DNA from: Brugia malayi
Taxonomy: Eukaryota > Nematoda > Chromadorea > Rhabditida > Onchocercidae
Assembly: GCF_000002995.4 (NCBI RefSeq)
Contig: NW_025062285.1
Span: 1-64,000 of the forward strand
Direction of reading: 5' to 3'
DNA length: 64,000 nt
Made by a program: the position numbers and the translations under genes. Below are positions 35,466 to 47,952 of the stretch, piece after piece. The stretch's first letter is position 1, and every line of letters starts with the position of its first letter. The notes beneath the pieces were generated by a model. That model was not told the DNA's origin. It did no database searches and was given only the letters and a program-made list of their open reading frames with translations.

Positions 35466-35845
35466 TCCACTTTTGATTCTTTTCAAGCATTGCTTTTGAG
35501 TAATAATCTACCACTGTTATTTCCCACCAAGTTGCAAATACACCAAGAAGAATAGCAGCACTTGCGGTTGCAACAAGACAAACTCATAGCAACACTTGCT
35601 GATGACATAGAGATCATCAGTACTGCTGCTGCCGCTGCTATTATTTAAGTCTTTCCTTCCCTTTTTTTCGTTAATGTCATTGCGATAGCAGTAATCCTAT
35701 AGCTACAAGCGCTAGCAAAGCTGGAACCCACAATTCTACCTATTACTAAAAGTGACAGAGCTATAAAATTGAACCCTAACCCTACAATAGCTTAACCCCA
35801 TTACATTGCCTACTACTACAACTACCCGTGCATTCCACTGAAATT
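35466..35845. other. Unassigned, probably bacterial relic
   Basis: The minus strand contains alanine- and leucine-rich hydrophobic stretches such as NFIALSLLVIGRIVGSSF and IIAAAAAVLMISMSSAS, broken by stops. They resemble membrane-protein remnants, but I cannot name a family. The right edge meets the satellite at about 35846. Confidence 0.4.
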
Positions 35846-36995
35846 CATAAGATTAATTGATCTATTTACTCATTAAGAAATTAGAAATTTAATTAACTTT
35901 GCTACTCAAAAACTTTTTACAACTTAAACATTAAAGTTTAGTTTATTATTTAAATGGTTAAATGACCAACCGTAAATGACTAGTACCTATGCAACTCTTA
36001 TAAATTAATCAATTAAGTTCAAAATGCCTATTTTTTAATGAATTGATATTTGTCATTATTTTAATTTTTAATTAAAATAAATTTTTGACATTACTGAAAT
36101 TTATTTTGTAGATTAATATGCAAAATTCTAATAAATTAATGAATTTTCATAAAATTTGACACTTAAATTTGAAATAAAAATTAATTTCAATTGTAAGAAT
36201 GAATTAGAACAGTGGCAAATTAAAAATTTAATCAATTCCGCTAGTCGAATATTGATTGAAACTTAATTTTTAAAGTTTATTTAGTTATTTATGCTGATCA
36301 AATGAGCAACCGTAGATGACCAGTACCTGTGCAATGCAAAGAAATTAATCAATTAAGTTCAAAATATCTAATTTTTTTCAATGAATTGATTTTTTTTAAT
36401 ATTTTAACATTTAATAAAAATCAATTTTTGATATTATTAGAATTTATTTTATAGTTTAATATACAAAACTCTAACAAATTATTGAATTTTCATAAAATTT
36501 GATATTTAATTTTGAAATAAAATTTAATTTTATTTCTTAAAATGAATTAAGGCCATGATTAATTGAAGGTTTTATTAATTTTGCTGATGAATTTTTGCGC
36601 AAAATTTAACTACAAAAGCGTATTTTAATATTTAAACTATAAAATGACCACATCATATATGACCAGCTCTGGTGCAATGCATATGAAATGATCAACTAAG
36701 TCTTAAATATCTATTTTTCTTTAAATTAATTGCTATTTTTAGCTGATTCAGCGGTTAATTAAAATTAAAATTGATAATCTAGAACCAATTTCCTTGTTTA
36801 ATGTACAAAAATTGTACAAATTTTAAGATTTTTAAAAAATTCAAAATTTAAATTTGAAATAAAATTTAATTTTATTTCTTAAAATGGATTAAAACCATGA
36901 TTAATTGAAAGTTTTATTAATTTTGCTGATGAATTCCTGCGCAAAACTTAATAACAAAAGCGTATTTTAATATTTAAACTATAAAAATGAGCACC
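35846..36995. repeat. Innermost satellite block, including a HhaI-type monomer
   Basis: Three monomers and a partial one, with the box near 35955, 36297 and 36641. The middle copy (about 36225-36350) is almost identical to the fifth monomer of the 2.07-kb unit (TTCCGCTAGTCGAATATTG, GAGCAACCGTAGATGACCAG). The last copies differ and carry GCGCAAAA near 36597 and 36939. The block ends about 110 bp before the IFT88 start codon. Confidence 0.88.
36597..36938. repeat. Brugia HhaI-like satellite monomer (342 bp)
   Basis: One GCGC-to-GCGC interval of 342 bp. GCTGATGAATTT before the first GCGC and GCGCAAAACTTAAT at the second agree with the ends of the Brugia HhaI repeat as I remember them (published monomer about 322 bp). 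It keeps the TGACCA-N9-TGACCA core of the subtelomeric monomers, so the two are branches of one family. This is the strongest single clue to the genus. Confidence 0.75.
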
Positions 36996-37028
36996 ACAGA
37001 AGGGAATCCGTTTGTATAGAATGGCGTT

Positions 37029-37042
37029 GTTGTCATGGTGAA
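37029..37042 (+). promoter_or_regulatory. Candidate X-box (RFX/DAF-19 site) of the IFT88 gene
   Basis: GTTGTCATGGTGAA fits the ciliary X-box pattern GTNNYYATRRNRAC except for the last base. It lies 66 bp upstream of the IFT88 start codon, within the distance usual for nematode ciliary genes, and 34 bp upstream of a possible trans-splice acceptor (AG at 37075-37076). Confidence 0.55.
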
Positions 37043-37107
37043 GAGTGGAATAAATAAGAGGTATTGCTGTTGCCAGTATTGCGTGGAACCTTAGGGAAGA
37101 GACAAAA

Positions 37108-40100
37108 ATGGATGATCGTTACGAAGGGTTTAACGATTATGATCACGCATATGACGTTCAGGTAAGATCTTTTAATTGTTTTTTAATTGTTAATTAAGAT
37201 AATAATTAAGAATTTTCTTTTTATTTGAAGAAATAAAAAATTATTGATAAGATTTGAATTAAATTAATAAATTTGCAGAATGTTCTTGGTGATCAAGTTT
37301 TTCAAGAAGCTATAGCTAAATCAAGTTATGGTAGACGACCGGTATCAATTAATTTTTCTTACGTCTTTCTCTTTTTCACTTTTTTTTTACTTCAAATGAT
37401 TGTAAAAAAATACAAAATTATTCGTTATTCTATTTTTTTGAAAGAAAATGGATTTCAAAAAGAAAAAACTGTGGTTGAATTATTTTAATTTTAGATTTGA
37501 ATTATGTAAAAATATGAATTTCAAGTTAACTTGAAATAAAACAATAACATAAACTTTTCTTTTTTTTTTTCTTGACACAATCAAAATATACTTTTTAATG
37601 AAATGAAAATTTTCAGAAAAGTTCAATGTCACGTCTAGGAATCATACCTGTTGCAACATCTAGCAGTCGTATTAATAGCATAATATCAAGTCATAGATCG
37701 GGTACGGGTGCCGATACCATGAATGGCGTAATGCTACGATCTTCCATTGGTTCACGTCGTGGAATTGACGCAAGCGTGCCGATGACCGCTGTACGAGGTG
37801 CTGGCTATTCGTCAGCTGGTCGAGGTATATTAACGTGAAATGTGACGTGAAATGCTATTCGAATCTCTTTCAAATTGGACTGAGAATCTTTAAACTAAAG
37901 TCAAATTAGACTAAGGATCTTTAAATTCAAGACAAATTAGACTAAAAATCATTAAATTAGACTGAAAAATTTTCATAGTATTTCTGATCAAAATTTTTTC
38001 GTTTTCTTTGGAACATTGTTGTTTCTTCTATTATTCATTATAAGTTTATGATGATAATATGCATTATTGATTTGATTACCTTTAGGGATCTCTTTCAATC
38101 CATTAAAGATGAAAATGGCGGAAAAGTCACCTGAGATGGGTCATGAAGAGAAATGTCGCCAAATGGAACAAAAAGTAAATGAACTTTTGAAAGAAAGTAT
38201 TTTTGCATGGGAAAAAGGTGACATGAAACAGGTCATTGCTGTTTGCTATTATTATTATTATCATTGCTATTATCACTACATTTGTTTATTAATTTGCAAT
38301 GTACACCAATTATTCTAATCAATTGATAATACAAGTTCCGATTACTTTTTTTTTCTTTCAAACAATTTCAGTAAATAATAATCGTTAAAACTGTTAAGTG
38401 ATATTTAATTAGTAAATAATAAATTAAAAATAATTGATAAGTGGGAAAAAAACTATTTTAAATAAAACTTTGTAGGCACTTGAAAAGGCCAAAGAAGCGG
38501 GTCGACGTGAACGTACTATTGTAAAGATGCGTGAACAATTATCCATTTTAGAACAGCTCAATCTAGATCTTACATTTACAGTTTTATTTAATTTAGCTCA
38601 TCAGGTATATGTAGTAATTAAATTTAATTTTAATTACATAAATAGAATTTATACTAAATAATTGTTTGTTGAATTTATAGATTAAATTATTATTCTTTTA
38701 TTCCTTCTCTCTAACTATTTATTATTATTATTATTATTAATATTATTGCTGTTATCATCATTATTATTTCTATTATTATTTGCTATTATCATTCTATGTA
38801 TGAATATTTGAAATTTGGAAAATTAGCGAACTATTTCAGAAGAAATAGTTGATATTAATTTGAAAAATTGTTTTTAATACTTAATAATTTATAGTATATG
38901 GCGAATAATTTATTGACAGAAGCATTGAATACTTATCAAATGATTGTGAAAAACAAAATGTTTGTTAATTCGGGTCGCTTAAAAGCAAACATTGCTAATA
39001 TTTACTTTAAACAAAAAGAATATAAAAAAGCTATTAAACTTTATCAAATTGCTTTGGATCAAGTACCAAATTCACAGAAAAATACCAGGTAAAATGATTT
39101 AAAAATTGATTAAAAAATATATTAAAGTATGGAAGATAGAGATAAGGAGAGAGAGAGAGAGGGAGAGAGAGTGGAAGAGAAAAAAGAAGAGAAATCTTAT
39201 TTATAAAACTATAACACTAATTTTTGCAAAAAAAAGAAAATCTTATAATTATAATAACAGATAAAAATGAAAAATAAAAAAAAAGTTTTGAATTTATTAC
39301 AATTTCCTTTAATATTTCTTGTTTTTATTTAGTTTAAATATTCATTTAATTATTCCATTTATCAAAATTTGATTTTTTTTTTCTTTTTCTCTTTATTTCA
39401 TAAAATTGTAAATGTGAGTGAATAAAAAATCTCGAAACATAATTTTGGTTTAATAAATAAAATTTTAAAAAATGAAATGAATTAATTAATTGATTAATGA
39501 TATTATTATAGGATTAAAATAATGAATAATATTGGTGTATCATTTATAAAATGTGGTGAATATGATGAAGCAGACAGTACATTCGAGCATTGTATGAACG
39601 AAAAAGGAAATTATAATACAGCGCTGAATTTCATTCTTACTGCATACTGTTTAAATGATATCGATAAGATGAAGGATGGATTTCAACGATTATTGGATAT
39701 ACCAATTTTGAGTGATGAAGAAGCGAAATATATGGTTGGCTGCTTTCTTATTTTGTTTAATTAAATTGAAACTATAAACAATAAATTTGTGAATAATTAT
39801 ATTATAAATAATAAATTTGTTTCAATTATTTACATTAAAAATAATAAGCTTGTTTTAATTAGTTATATTACAAATAATAAAATTGTAATTATCAAATTGT
39901 AATTAAGTTGTAATTATGAATAACAAATTTGTAATTAATAAATAATGAATAGTATTGATGTTACATTTATCAATATATAAATAACAGTAATAATTTGCAA
40001 TTAAAAAATAATAAATTTATGTTATTTATACAACAAATAATAAAGTTATTGTTGCATTTGAAATTTATAAATTATTATCAGTAATGGATATATTAAAAAA

Positions 40101-43100
40101 TATTTACTTCTTTTATCAATAGTAAATATTGTCGCATAATTGATTTTATTATGATTAACAAATATTGTTTGATAATTGATTATATAATATATAATCTGTT
40201 AGAGAATTCTTAATAATTTTAATGTTTAAACTTTGCAAATAATAATCAGTAACGAATGCTATTATTCAACAATTAATTATTTTATCAAACAAATAATATC
40301 ATTTGGTCATTTAACAATTTGGAAAATATTAAGAAAGCCACCGACATTCACAATATTTTGAGGATTCTTATTTAAACAATTTTTAAAATATTACAGATTG
40401 ATACTTTTGATTATATAATTTCGGTAAAATTATGAATGCTACATTTGCAGGAATACAGTGAAGTTTCAATCAAACTGCATTTAACCAAGTACAAACTATT
40501 TAACCGGATTCTCTATTTTCAGGATCATCAAGATTTCCTGATTTCACAAATGATTAGCAACGATTCGTTAAAGCAATGGGAACGTCAACGACGAAATATT
40601 GCAGAAAAAACAATTTTTATTGCTACAAAAATTCTTTCATCAGTTATTGCACCAACGTAAATTAATTTTTTTTATCTTTCCTTAATGATTGTCAGAAAAT
40701 TTAGGATGAAATTTGAGAATTCAATTTGATTCTTAAGCAAATAAATTTCAGTGATTTAGATGGATTTTTTTTTTTTTGAAAATTAAATTTAATCAAAATT
40801 GAATATTAATTAGACCTTTAATTGCATTCATTAATGACAGAGTTTTGAAAATAAATTTATCGGCAACTTTTTTTTATATTTAAAATGATGTCTGTCAGTT
40901 TTTTTTTCTTCCTAAAACTTAAAAATTTTTTAAACTCAGAGTATCCGATGGTTACAAATGGTGTGTGGAAGCAATTCGGCAATCGGTTTATGCACCATTA
41001 GCAATGGAAATTGAAATGAGTAAAGTGGTTGTATTACTTAAACAAGGTGATATAAAAAATGCAACAGAAGTATGCTAATTCTGACTTTCACACTTAAATT
41101 AATGCAGTGCTAAATATCGAAGAAACAAAATGATTTGACCATTGGTCATTCCTGATAATAAATTAATGCAAAAATTGATTGCGGTCATTTTGATTAAAAT
41201 GAAATGTGTAATTTAAACACATTAATTAATTTTTCGCTTCTTTTTGTATAAGTTTTAGAATTTAACTGTTTAAGAAGAAAATTTTTAGGTCCTAATGTCA
41301 TTCAACAATAAAGTAGATAAGGTAGCAGGAGCAGCAGCAAATAATCTTGCTGTAATCAATCTTTTAGTTAGTTTAAATTTTATCATTTCATTTAAACCTA
41401 TATTTATTTAGGCTTGAACTTCATTTAAATTATTGTGTTTGTTAATTTTAAAGTAACTGTTAATTTAAATTTTTGCAAAAAGAGTTAGTAACTGCTTTCT
41501 TAAATACTAAAAATTTGAACTATGTATATTTTAGTTAAAAATTAATTTGCTTAGCAATTATTAATATTTTTACTCAATTACTCCTTATTAGTAATTTTTT
41601 TTTGATTGTATCACATATTCCTTAATTGTAAATTAAAATTTTAATTTTCAAGAAATATCCATTAAATCATACATTTTTTTATTTTCAGCAAGGAACACCA
41701 AAATTAGAAGAAGCAGTGCAATACTCTGAACAAGCACTTTCCATTGATCGTTATAATGCTAATGCATTGGTAAATCGCGGGAATATTTTCTTCATTCTGG
41801 GAGATCTAGATAAAGCTGCACAGTACTATAAAGAAGCATTAAGTAATGAAGTAAGGATGACAAATAAATTACTTAAGTTAATTTAATGGTGCTTTTATGA
41901 TATTAATTATATTAATTGTAGATATTCTGGAATATTTGCAAATTGATTTGATCTAACTTTAATATTATCATTGGATAATATATTTTAGCTTAGCCAAATA
42001 ATTAATTAAATGATTTATTGCTTCAACTTATTAAATTTTCAAATTATTTTTGCTTTTTGAAAAATCTGTTAAAGGAAAATGCTTGTTTAGAGGGAAAAAA
42101 AAGAAGAGAATTAAATTTGTGTTGGTAGAAAAGAAATAAAATGTAATTATGGAATATTTGAATATCAAATAATAATTAATAAATAATCGTTATAATTGAT
42201 ACTTCTTTCTTTTTTTCTTAAATTTAAAATCATTGTAAGCATCTAAAATAATTATATGTAATTAAAATAATCATATGAAATCATATGAATTTAATTATAT
42301 TATATAAATTAGCTATAATTTAATAATAATAAAACCAAATGTTTGTTTAAATTTTTAAATACACATTAAAGGCATCGTGCTTGCAAGCACTTTATAATCT
42401 TGGCTATGTTCATCGTTTGCAAGGAAATTTAGAATTAGCATTGGAATGTTTTTACAAATTGCATAATATTTTATTAAATAATGTTCAAGTGCTATGTCAA
42501 CTTGCTTCAATGTAAGCTTTTTTTTTAAGCAATAATTTTTTCATCGTTTTTTTTTTTTTTTTAATGAAATAATTAGTTGATTAAATTTTGATTTGATAAT
42601 TATAAAATTATTCCAAAAAAAATTTGTAAAAAAATTATTTTAAATAGTTTTTTTTTCTTTTGATCTAACATAAATTATATAAATTATGTTTGAGAGAGTG
42701 AAATGAATTACATATGAATATTTTATGGTATTAATTTTTAAAAAATGAATTACAGATATGAATTATTAAAGAATACAGCACAAGCAATCGAATTATACAG
42801 TCAAGCAAATAGCTTAGCTCCTACAGACCCAGCGATATTATCAAAATTGGCTAATATTTATGATGCCGAAGGTGATAAAAGCCAAGCTTTTCAGTGTTAT
42901 TATGATGTATGATTTTTGAATTTTTAAAATATTTCTCAAATTGTTTTTGAATAAATTACTATAAATTAGGGATGAAATTTTTTGAAAAAGTAATTAAATT
43001 AGAGTAGAAATTAATTATAAAACATATAAATTGTACATTTTTAATATATAATCGAAAAATTAGACAATTTTAATTTATCATTAGCTTTACATGATTGCTT

Positions 43101-45783
43101 CAAGAAAGGCCTTTTTCCGAATGATACTTTCAGTATCATTTGCATACAAATCAGTAAAATGTTATGATAAATGATAAGTTAATGATAAATGATAAAAATA
43201 CTTTTGGTAAGCATCAACAGTTAGCCATCAGCCATATTTCTAGAACTGTGCCTTTTTCTTCACCTAAATTTAATTGAAATTTAACATTTAACCAACCGAA
43301 ACTTTCCTACCATCCATTTTTTTTAGTAACATAGCAATAATTTGTAATCTTACAACGATATTATTAATTTAATTAATAATAGATAGGACGAAAAAAAAAT
43401 TTAATCACATTTGTTATTTAATTGAATGGAGTTAATTGCGATGCTCATTTGTCACCAATCGTTTGAAAATGTAATTTAATTTAAAAAATAGAAACTTTTG
43501 TTTAAAATTTCAATTAGAAATATTACACATTTCATTTGTGTATTTTGATTTTAATAAATAAAACAAAATAAAATGGAAATTTTAGAGTTATCGATATTTT
43601 CCATCTAATATTTCTACAATTGAATGGCTTGGAGCTTATTATATCGATGCACAATATCCGGAAAAAGCAGCAATTTATTTTGAAAAAGCATCGATTATGG
43701 AGTAAATAATTAATTATTTGATCTTTGCATATCGTAATGTTTCCGTAAAACAATTTAGTTATTTGAATGTTGATAGTTCTAATTTTAAGCATCAAATTAT
43801 CGAATTGTACAAACCACTTTTGGAATTTTTAATTTCAAATATTGAATTGTCGAATTTTAATCTTATGATTTTCTATTTGTTACTTTGATTCATACTGATA
43901 TTTCATATAAAAGAAGGAAAGAAAAGAAGGAAATTTAGGCCAAATGAAATTAAATGGCAGTTGATGATGGCATCATGTTTACGACGTTCCGGAAATTATC
44001 AAAAAGCATTTGAGCTTTATCAACAAATACACAAAAGATTTCCGGAAAATATCGAATGTTTGCCTTTCTTATTTACTGTTTATATTATTACTGCAAAATT
44101 TGAAATCTATTTTCTGCGACCGGAAAAATTTTTTTTTTATAATTTTGACTTCAGGTTTAAAATTTCTGGTAAGAATATGCACCGATCTTGGAATGCCTGA
44201 AACTAAGGAATACATGGAAAAGGTCTTCTATTTGGTTAATAGAAAATTTTCCAAAATTAAAAATATTATTTCCTTTGTGCTTCATTTTCATTCCTTTCAT
44301 TCTTCTATTTTGAAAATTTTAAATACCTTAAATTCAAGCATAAAATTAAATTGTAATAGATTTATTTATATTTATTCAAATATTTTTCTTATTTAATCCT
44401 CAATTTTTAGCATAGATACAAATAATAGTATTATTGATATTAATTTATATCAATTAATGCATTTAACTAATCCTAACTTGTTTATCATTAATCATTTTTT
44501 GATAGCGCTAAGATAATTAAATAATTATCTTATTAAGATACTATTAATTATTTATCACTACTTAGTTATCTAAGTAACAATTTTTCATGCTATTGTGCTA
44601 TTTTTATTTCTTCTATTATTTTTAATTTTTTAATTTTTTTTTTAAAGTTAACGAAGACAGAAAAAGTACGTCAATTAAGAATGCAACGTGAAGTAGATTC
44701 TAGTCAAGGAAGGCATCATACACCTTTAATTCAATCAACAGATAATTTCACGCAAGGTATTTCACGTATGTCAATCACTGATAATTATATCTCTTTTTAC
44801 ATTATATTTAATTGTATATATATATATATATATATATATTTCTTATTATATCTCCTAGTCATAATTATATATTTTTTTATTTGTGCTTATTATTGTTTAT
44901 TCATTTATTTTTTAATCTTTTTTGTTTTTATTTTTGAAAAATTGTATAAGTAGAAGAATAAATATAATGGTAATATGTGAGATTTTTTTAATTTAAAAAA
45001 AAAAAGGAGAGTAAAAATAGTAATATTAGCAAATAACTCTAAAGTGATTTGACACAATAGAATGTATCAAGTATAGTTAAAGTACTGAACTGATACTATT
45101 ATTTAAATTATTATTTAAAATTTAAAATTAATATTTTACTTAGACTTTTTTAATTCCAACGTTGCATTCACGAGATATTAGTGTATTGGTTTCGAATTGT
45201 GGTAGTAAATGAGTACCTCGAAGTTCGGATCCTCGTCATTTCAAAATGTGCAATGATGTTTTCAATACTAGACTTTCGTTCTACCGAAGTGATATGAGGG
45301 AATTCTCAAATAATATTCTGAGCACTTCTATTTAGATGGCATATATACATATGCTAATATGATTCGACGCGAAACTTCAGTGTACTTTGACCTTCGACCT
45401 TTACTTAGTTATTTCAAGTAATCTCATATACGCACTAATCTTAACGCACACTTTTATATTAGGTGGACGACCTAATTCACGCTCACAACTGAAAACAGCA
45501 AACATTCGCCTAATGTCTGATGACGATGAGCAATATCACATGTCACGTCGAGAAATGAGTATGTCATCTATTATTTTCGATATTTTTTATATTTATATTA
45601 TTTATTTACTTAAAGAATTGAAATTTTAACATTTACGGAATTACAGGTCCAGCAGATTATGCTTACAATGATCCTCTTGGACCAGCACCACTTCGGCCAC
45701 GAACAAGTATACGACGTCCAGAAACCGGAAATATGGAATCTTTTGACGATGAACAGTTCGACGAATCACTACTACCTGAGTAA
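37108..45783 (+). CDS. osm-5: Intraflagellar transport protein IFT88 (OSM-5 homologue)
   Basis: TPR scaffold of the IFT-B complex, needed to build cilia; in nematodes it acts in ciliated sensory neurons. Nineteen exons keep frame and total 818 codons, as in human and C. elegans proteins: 37108-37161, 37279-37341, 37617-37824, 38086-38231, 38476-38604, 38895-39088, 39512-39734, 40523-40656, 40940-41069, 41289-41366, 41689-41850, 42372-42511, 42756-42906, 43586-43701, 43939-44057, 44155-44222, 44648-44756, 45463-45558, 45647-45783. Diagnostic segments are ALEKAKEAGRRERT, LNTYQMIVKNKMF, GRLKANIANIYFKQ, IKIMNNIGVSFIK, EGDKSQAFQCYYDSYRYFPS, EWLGAYYIDAQ, CLRRSGNYQKAFELY and FPENIECLKFLVRICTDLG. TPRs run from about residue 200 to 700 and the tail is acidic. 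The start is the first ATG after an acceptor-like AG; the weakest joins are the short exon 16 and the GTTTGC donor of exon 15. It is the first intact gene next to the subtelomere. Confidence 0.95.
38716..38785. repeat. (ATT)n-rich microsatellite in IFT88 intron 5
   Basis: Imperfect ATT triplets between exons 5 and 6, intronic. Confidence 0.7.
45162..45240 (+). repeat. tRNA-like (SINE-like) element in IFT88 intron 17
   Basis: A GC-richer island in an AT-rich intron. CGAAG-TTCGGAT-CCTCG at 45219-45235 is a T arm with 4 of 5 stem pairs and a canonical TTCG loop, i.e. a B-box. Upstream AGTGTATTGG could be a decayed A-box, and ACGAG near 45170 pairs with CTCGT near 45232. No full cloverleaf can be drawn. 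It differs in sequence from the tRNA-like repeats at 34 kb. Confidence 0.4.
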
Positions 45784-45839
45784 ATGAAGATCAAGCATGC
45801 CATCACCCATCCATTCCATCAATTTTAGATGAAATATAA

Positions 45840-45845
45840 AATAAA
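45840..45845 (+). promoter_or_regulatory. Poly(A) signal AATAAA of IFT88
   Basis: AATAAA 57 bp after the stop codon, the first such hexamer downstream. Confidence 0.6.
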
Positions 45846-46762
45846 CTGGAAACAAGCTAAAAATGATTTTAGATATGTCTTTGGAAGAATACCACAATAC
45901 AATTTTTATCATAATAATTATAGATAAAAGAGAAAATTCCAACAGACGTAATACAAAAACATTTCATTTCATATATTTACATCAGACAGAGAAAAAACTG
46001 TGGGAAAAAATTTGAACATAGATATTCCAAGCATATGTAAAAATAAATTTAAGAATTAATGAAAAAAATGGAGCTTACAATGACAATATTATTGTATATG
46101 CTTAATACTTAACCATTTATACTTACTTGACCCAGTTTTATACATTCTCTAAATGTTAGACAATCTTGACATCAACAATTTAAACTATTCGAATATTTTT
46201 TGAAGCTATAACTGCAAAGTAACTAGCAACATCAATTTTACAAACCGAAGAATGGTGATGAATATCCAATTTGTTTACTTTAATCCATTAGTTAAAACAT
46301 ACCGCTAATTCACTAGGCGTCTTTAAATATAAATCTAATTCTTTCTGTTTTCTTTTCTTTTTGTAATTATTTTTCCCGGGGAAAATTAGTTCCACATCCA
46401 AACTCAGAAAGGGAGATCTGGTTTGCTTTTATAAAAGTACCATTGAACTGATACTATCATTACCCAATGATCAAAACTACAAATCAGTAATAAACACTTC
46501 AGAACTCAAATTTGAAAATAAAATTTGTAAGCCCAAATTTTACTGAGTACCATCGCAAAAGGCTAATATTACATAATGAGTCACAACTAGTAAGCATTTC
46601 TTATCAGCCATTCTTTCTATCTCACTTCCCTCTCCTCAACAGTTCGAAGGTTCATTAAAAATATCATTTAAATTCTGATTTCACATGCTTCGTAAAAAGA
46701 GGACTATATTTTAAGTAATAAATTCCTTGGCACTATAATGAAAATTTATTACTAATTTGTCA
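45846..46762. other. Convergent intergenic region
   Basis: About 0.9 kb between the IFT88 3' end and the prefoldin stop on the opposite strand. AT-rich; I see no exon or RNA gene. A minus-strand AATAAA (TTTATT at 46745-46750) lies 13 bp past the prefoldin stop. Confidence 0.6.
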
Positions 46763-47952
46763 TCATTTTTTCATGTTACGTTCAGATTCTTCCCTCAATT
46801 CTTTCTCAGTGACATAACGAATTTTATGTTTTTCCGTATATTCTTGCAATTCTTTACCTTTTTCTATCAAATTATCCTTCATTGAATTCACTAATGTATC
46901 CAGCTAAAAAAAAACAAAAACAAAGAATTGGTGCATTTGTTCAGCCACTTTTTTTCTTCAATGAAATATTAATAAATACATTTTGGAGGAAACTCGCCTG
47001 CCAATGATCATTCTTAATTTTCTTAGTTGATCATGATGATAGTTAATCATCAATCTTATTATTCTTTCTTTCTCTCAACTTGATCGACAAAATTGACTTG
47101 AAAGAAAATTATACTAATATGAATGCGAATATATCATAACTGCTATCACCACGAAATCTAACAATTATTTATGGTAACAGAATAATTTATGTAACAAAAT
47201 TAACAAATTTTCACTATCAGATGAATGCATGTTAGCAAAAAGGACTTACATTTTGTAATGTAGATTCCAAAATGGGCAATACAGTTTTAATTTCATGCTG
47301 CACTAAAGTTGTGCCTACCATTCGAAAGCATTTTCTATCACCTTCCATCTTTTTTAACACTTGAATCACACGTCTAGAACGTTTCTTGTTAATGCTTTGT
47401 TAATCATTATTATCAAAATTTTAAGACTTCAGAAGCCAAAACTAAATAAAACAAAAAAGATTACAGACAAAGAAAAATTACTGAAGAAATTCTAAATTAA
47501 AGAAGGGAATTTTAAGTTGAAGCAAGCAAAAACAATCATTTTTATAACACATTGTGCTAGTAGGCTTATCAAACCAAAAATCGAGGAAATAGAATAAACA
47601 AATGTTGCAACAAAAGCTTTTTTTTCATTCTCTGAGATTGGGGAAATGCTGAAAAGTAAGATGAGAAAGTAAATTCAAAAATAGTAACTAAATAAATAAA
47701 GTAATGGAAATTAAGATGTGCTCCAAGATTTAAACTAACTTAGCCTTAAAAACAGTAAACATACTCATGTTCACGTTTATCGTCTTCTACTCGTGCTAAC
47801 TCCACTACAATATTTCTTTGCTGCTCACGAAGTTGCTGTAAACCAGCTATTATCGCGTTCTTGTCATCTTTTTCTTCCGTACACTTATCTTTATCCTTTA
47901 CCGGTAGATTTTTCTCATTACCCTTAGATTCTCCTGATACTTCGTACGACAT
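46763..47952 (-). CDS. pfd-2: Prefoldin subunit 2
   Basis: Beta-type subunit of the hexameric prefoldin co-chaperone, which captures nascent actin and tubulin and hands them to the CCT chaperonin in the cytosol. Three exons on the minus strand, 47765-47952, 47250-47373 and 46763-46903, join in frame to 150 codons, the usual family length. Domain order: a charged N-terminus, a coiled coil with IIAGLQQLREQQRNIVVELA, the beta-hairpin region RVIQVLKKMEGDRKCFRMVG and TTLVQHEIKTVLPILE, then a second coiled coil with EKGKELQEYTEKHKIRYVTE. GDRKCFRMVGG/T is the signature of subunit 2. An acceptor TTTCAG ends 6 nt upstream of the ATG (47959-47960), suggesting trans-splicing. Stop TGA at 46763. Confidence 0.93.
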
